From contig CANDNT010000004.1 in NCBI GenBank assembly GCA_947387485.1, forward strand, positions 124,001-188,000: a stretch of 64,000 bases of DNA, in the 5' to 3' direction. Below are positions 61,161 to 64,000 of this stretch, one piece after another (within the stretch, counting starts at the first letter, position 1; every line of letters starts with the position of its first letter). Source of the stretch: Aquimarina rhabdastrellae. Its GTDB lineage: Bacteria > Bacteroidota > Bacteroidia > Flavobacteriales > Flavobacteriaceae. A program made the position numbers and the translations under genes. The notes under the pieces are model-generated. The model worked only from the letters and a program-made list of their open reading frames with translations. It was not told the DNA's origin and did not search any database.

Positions 61161-63260
61161 ATGCAGCAATCATTTTACGTATGCTTATTATGTAGCTTAG
61201 GAATTTCTATTCTTTTTTTGAGTCCTAATCTCTATAATGATTTTATCAATTGGGATGATCCTGCATATATTCTTCACAATCCTTTAATTAAAGATTTATC
61301 GTTTGATGGCATACAACGGTTATTTACCACCAAAGAAGTGGTGAGCACTTATGCGCCTTTGGTTTTATTTTCTTGGGCAATTGATTATGCTATAGGTGGT
61401 CTGCATCCTTTTATGTATCACTTTACTAACTTATGTATACATCTAATTGTAGTAAGCTTAGTTTATTATTTGGTTTGGCTCATAAGTAAGCGCATCGAGA
61501 TCGCTTTTTTAACTGCTGTTTTATTTGGTGTCCATCCTATGCATATTGAGGCTGTCGCTTGGATTTCTGCTCGTAAAGACCTTCTATATACCCTATTCTT
61601 TATGGCAGGTTTGATCTCTTATTATTACTATCTCCATAAAACAAACTTAAATCAAAAAAGGTTTTATTATATCCTTTGTTTCTGTTGTTTTATACTTTCA
61701 TTGTTATCCAAAGGTACAGCGGTTATTTTTCCTCTTATTCTATTTACGTTTGATTATCTATATAAAAGAAATGATTATCTAAAATTAATTTTAGACAAGA
61801 TTCCGTTCTTTATGTTAAGTGCTATTTTCTTTTATATCGCTATTGTAGGTCAAGCTACTGGTGGTGCCATGAATGACCGTCAATTTATTTCTCTTATAGA
61901 TAGTTTCGCTGTTGGTTTTTATGGCTATGCAACTTATTTAGTAAAAGTCATTATTCCTTTTAATTTAAGTATATATCACCCCTATCCTAATGCTTTAGGT
62001 AGTACATTACCTTGGTATTATTATGCTGCTACTATTCCGGTTTTGATGGTATTTTTTGGTACACTTTTTTATACCAAGAAAAAGCGACTAATCGGTTTTG
62101 GGATCGCATTTTTCTTTATTAGCCTTATTCCTGTAATTCAAGTACTTCCTTTTGGTTCTGCGGTAACAGCAGAGCGTTATACTTATTTGCCTTATTTTGG
62201 ACTACTATTACTATTAACTTATGGATTATCTTTTCTGCTACAGCGCTTTGTTACTTTAAAAAGAAGCATTTGTATTCTTATTGGTATTTACATTCTTACA
62301 TTAGGACTTAGGTCGTTTTTTTATAGTAAAACGTTTAAAAATGCTGCTACTTTATGGTCTAATGTTATTTCGCTATATCCTAATGATTTTTTAGCCTATA
62401 TGAATCGTAGCAATCACTACATTAATAATCAACAGTATACATTAGCACTAAAGGATTTAAATAAAGGCATCTCTATAAATTCCACCTATTTCTGGTTGTA
62501 TTACAATAGAGGATTAACCTATCATAAACTGCAACAAAGAGAATTAGCATTAAATGATTATACCACTGCTATACACTATGAAAAATCATATACCTCTAGC
62601 TATCTCAACAGAGGTATTATTTATAATGAACTTAATGCTTACGCTAAAGCTATTGCTGATTTTAATACGGTTATACGTCTAGAACCTAAAAACTATAAAG
62701 CCTATTATAACAGAGCACTTAACCTTATTGCTCTTAAACAATATCAAGCTGCTATCTCTGATTTAACCTTATTAATCAATGCTGATTTTATGCCTGTACA
62801 AACTAGATTAAAACGTGGTGAAGTTTTTGCTACTATAGGAAAAACTACTCAGGCTTTACATGATTTTGATAGCGTAATACATCTAAATCCTAAAATAGCA
62901 TCGGTATATACGCAAAAAGGAATTCTTCTTTTTGATGCAGGCTTATATATAGAAGCTGAAAAGAGTTTTGATAAAGCAGTTCAGTTAGATACTACTCAAG
63001 TTGAAGCTTATATTAATTTAGGAATCATATATATGAATACGCAACGAATGAATGAAGCACTAAGAGCGTTTGATACTGCACAACAATTAATGCCCAAAAA
63101 TCACCTCATCTATTACAATCGTGCATTATTATTTAGATTAATGAACTTACCTCAAAAAGCACTTAAAGAATTGGATAGTTGCTTATCTATTGTACCTGAT
63201 TTTATTCCAGCTCAGCAGGATAAAACTCAATTATTAATTGCTATGCAAAGCGATGATTAA
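61161..63260 (+). CDS. TMTC/PMT-like membrane protein with C-terminal TPRs
   Basis: 699 residues. About ten membrane helices fill residues 5-395, with the conserved loop 'FINWDDPAYILHNPLIKDLS' and 'HPMHIEAVAWISARKDLLYT', features of TMTC-like glycosyltransferase-C proteins. Residues about 405-690 are seven or eight TPR units ('LNRGIIYNELNAYAKAIADF', 'INLGIIYMNTQRMNEALRAF'). The loop's two aspartates could form an active site for lipid-linked sugar transfer to proteins; activity is unproven. It is divergent from the GT2 gene, which may supply its polyprenyl-phosphate sugar. It ends with 4 bases overlapping the convergent SGNH gene. Confidence 0.75.
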   Translation: MQQSFYVCLLCSLGISILFLSPNLYNDFINWDDPAYILHNPLIKDLSFDGIQRLFTTKEVVSTYAPLVLFSWAIDYAIGGLHPFMYHFTNLCIHLIVVSLVYYLVWLISKRIEIAFLTAVLFGVHPMHIEAVAWISARKDLLYTLFFMAGLISYYYYLHKTNLNQKRFYYILCFCCFILSLLSKGTAVIFPLILFTFDYLYKRNDYLKLILDKIPFFMLSAIFFYIAIVGQATGGAMNDRQFISLIDSFAVGFYGYATYLVKVIIPFNLSIYHPYPNALGSTLPWYYYAATIPVLMVFFGTLFYTKKKRLIGFGIAFFFISLIPVIQVLPFGSAVTAERYTYLPYFGLLLLLTYGLSFLLQRFVTLKRSICILIGIYILTLGLRSFFYSKTFKNAATLWSNVISLYPNDFLAYMNRSNHYINNQQYTLALKDLNKGISINSTYFWLYYNRGLTYHKLQQRELALNDYTTAIHYEKSYTSSYLNRGIIYNELNAYAKAIADFNTVIRLEPKNYKAYYNRALNLIALKQYQAAISDLTLLINADFMPVQTRLKRGEVFATIGKTTQALHDFDSVIHLNPKIASVYTQKGILLFDAGLYIEAEKSFDKAVQLDTTQVEAYINLGIIYMNTQRMNEALRAFDTAQQLMPKNHLIYYNRALLFRLMNLPQKALKELDSCLSIVPDFIPAQQDKTQLLIAMQSDD

Positions 63261-64000
63261 TGCTGCTTTAGCTGTTTCCATTCCTCCCATAGTGTTTCTC
63301 CTATCAACTGATAACCTTCTGCTCTCATATGTTGGTCATAATTCCAATATAAGTGTTCTCCTTGTTGTTCTTTTATTTCTATTATAGGCGTAAAATCAAT
63401 AAATGGAATTTTCAGAAAATCACATTGTTTTTTTATGGTATTTTGATGTACTCGATAAGATGCTCCTTTTAAGCTTTGGATATCATCACATTCTTGTACA
63501 CAATATTCTTTTTCAAAAGGCAAATAATAATCGGTAACTTGATTTCGGCTAGGGATATACACTATTACTGGAATTACTTTATTCTCTTCGCATATATATT
63601 TAAAAAAGCTTAAGCTTTCTCCTAATAGCGGATTTCTTTTTAAAAATTGTTCTTCTTTATGCAGTGCATTTGTCAAAAATGGATTGAACCTAGACATTTT
63701 CATTTCATTGCTAATCCATGGTTTTACATGTGGTGTTAAACTATCTTCTATATGGCTCCATGGATTTCCTTTATGTGGTACTGCTGGCAAGTATAATTGC
63801 TTGTCTTTATCAGCTCTAAAACGCAATGCCCCATATGTATTTGCTTGATCAATAATTTCGAGTAATCTAGGTTTAAATGTATTGTAATACTCTGGTTCAA
63901 GGTAAAACTCTGGAATTACAGGCATTTTCTTTCCTAGATCGTTAGCATAGATACATAAGAATGCTACATCTGGCTTATAAATAGGAATCATATCTGCTGC
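63257..64000 (-). CDS. SGNH/GDSL-type hydrolase, N-terminus beyond the right edge
   Basis: The frame is open to the window edge; the apparent ATG at 63991 is preceded by in-frame codons 'AAD', so the true start lies outside. The last ~248 residues are visible. 'YKPDVAFLCIYANDLGKK' (strand with Asn-Asp of the GDSL fold), 'VIPVIVYIPSRN' and 'NYDQHMRAEGYQLIGETLW' (catalytic Asp-x-x-His type D-x-H near the end) support an SGNH hydrolase. The nucleophile Ser lies upstream of the edge. Acts on an ester or acyl group, maybe of a glycan, given neighbours. Confidence 0.65.
   Translation of the reverse strand, partial: AADMIPIYKPDVAFLCIYANDLGKKMPVIPEFYLEPEYYNTFKPRLLEIIDQANTYGALRFRADKDKQLYLPAVPHKGNPWSHIEDSLTPHVKPWISNEMKMSRFNPFLTNALHKEEQFLKRNPLLGESLSFFKYICEENKVIPVIVYIPSRNQVTDYYLPFEKEYCVQECDDIQSLKGASYRVHQNTIKKQCDFLKIPFIDFTPIIEIKEQQGEHLYWNYDQHMRAEGYQLIGETLWEEWKQLKQH

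Noticed and set aside
1-64000. Prophage, IS element, tRNA or rRNA
   Set aside because: Reading both strands I found no integrase, transposase, terminal repeats with target duplications or tRNA-like clusters.

Overview
The window is AT-rich, densely coded DNA from a member of the Bacteroidetes, most likely a marine flavobacterium (Flavobacteriaceae). The evidence is the gene content (DUF4199, DUF5916, DUF3500, a type IX secretion C-terminal sorting domain, an RND pump fused to its outer-membrane channel, a LytS-like kinase with the sensor-in-membrane layout, SUKH-type small proteins) and several promoters with a TAnnTTTG-like -7 element. I saw no tRNA, rRNA, CRISPR array, prophage or insertion sequence.

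Layout. 1-748: 5' end of a non-ribosomal peptide synthetase leaving the left edge, followed by about 750 bp with no standard gene but three hairpins and one possible 26-residue ORF. 1.5-3.5 kb: small membrane and regulatory genes on the minus strand. 3.6-8.8 kb: a TetR regulator, then an eight-gene plus-strand run of small, mostly unknown proteins that includes a SUKH (SMI1/KNR4) protein, a Sel1-repeat protein and a 34-residue membrane peptide. It looks like an immunity or accessory island without a visible toxin. 8.9-12.1 kb: acetyltransferase, cupin, PLP-dependent group II decarboxylase and AraC regulator. 12.2-20.2 kb: a LytS-like kinase divergent from an operon of DUF5916, YceI, Na+/solute symporter, DUF3500 lipoprotein and a second lipoprotein. 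20.4-24.1 kb: methyltransferase, PAP2 phosphatase, glycosyltransferase 9 and a membrane AraC regulator. 24.2-32.6 kb: a heavy-metal efflux locus (RND pump fused to a TolC-like domain, adaptor, two histidine-containing small proteins, HupE, membrane anchor protein, thioredoxin-like protein).

32.7-41.3 kb is a minus-strand photolyase and pterin locus: TetR, ABC1/UbiB-like kinase, flavin reductase, remnants of two photolyase-family genes, an intact photolyase, two small conserved proteins, a eukaryote-type PTPS, GTP cyclohydrolase I, TspO and an orphan all-helical 387-residue protein. The two remnants are the N-terminal domain of a CRY-DASH-like protein, frameshifted by an 11-bp tandem duplication, and the C-terminal part of an iron-sulfur (6-4) photolyase; they are apposed in different frames, as expected after a deletion.

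41.4-46.3 kb: a tripartite export system (ABC, HlyD, TolC) whose ATPase has an aberrant Walker B. 46.5-49.9 kb: a secreted beta-propeller amidohydrolase. 49.9-57.0 kb: histidine degradation genes (LysR regulator, hutH, hutI, hutU, hutG), which convert histidine to glutamate and formamide. 57.0-64.0 kb: a T9SS-secreted polysaccharide-lyase-like protein, an esterase with TPRs, a glycosyltransferase 2, a TMTC-like membrane TPR protein and an SGNH-like protein cut by the right edge.
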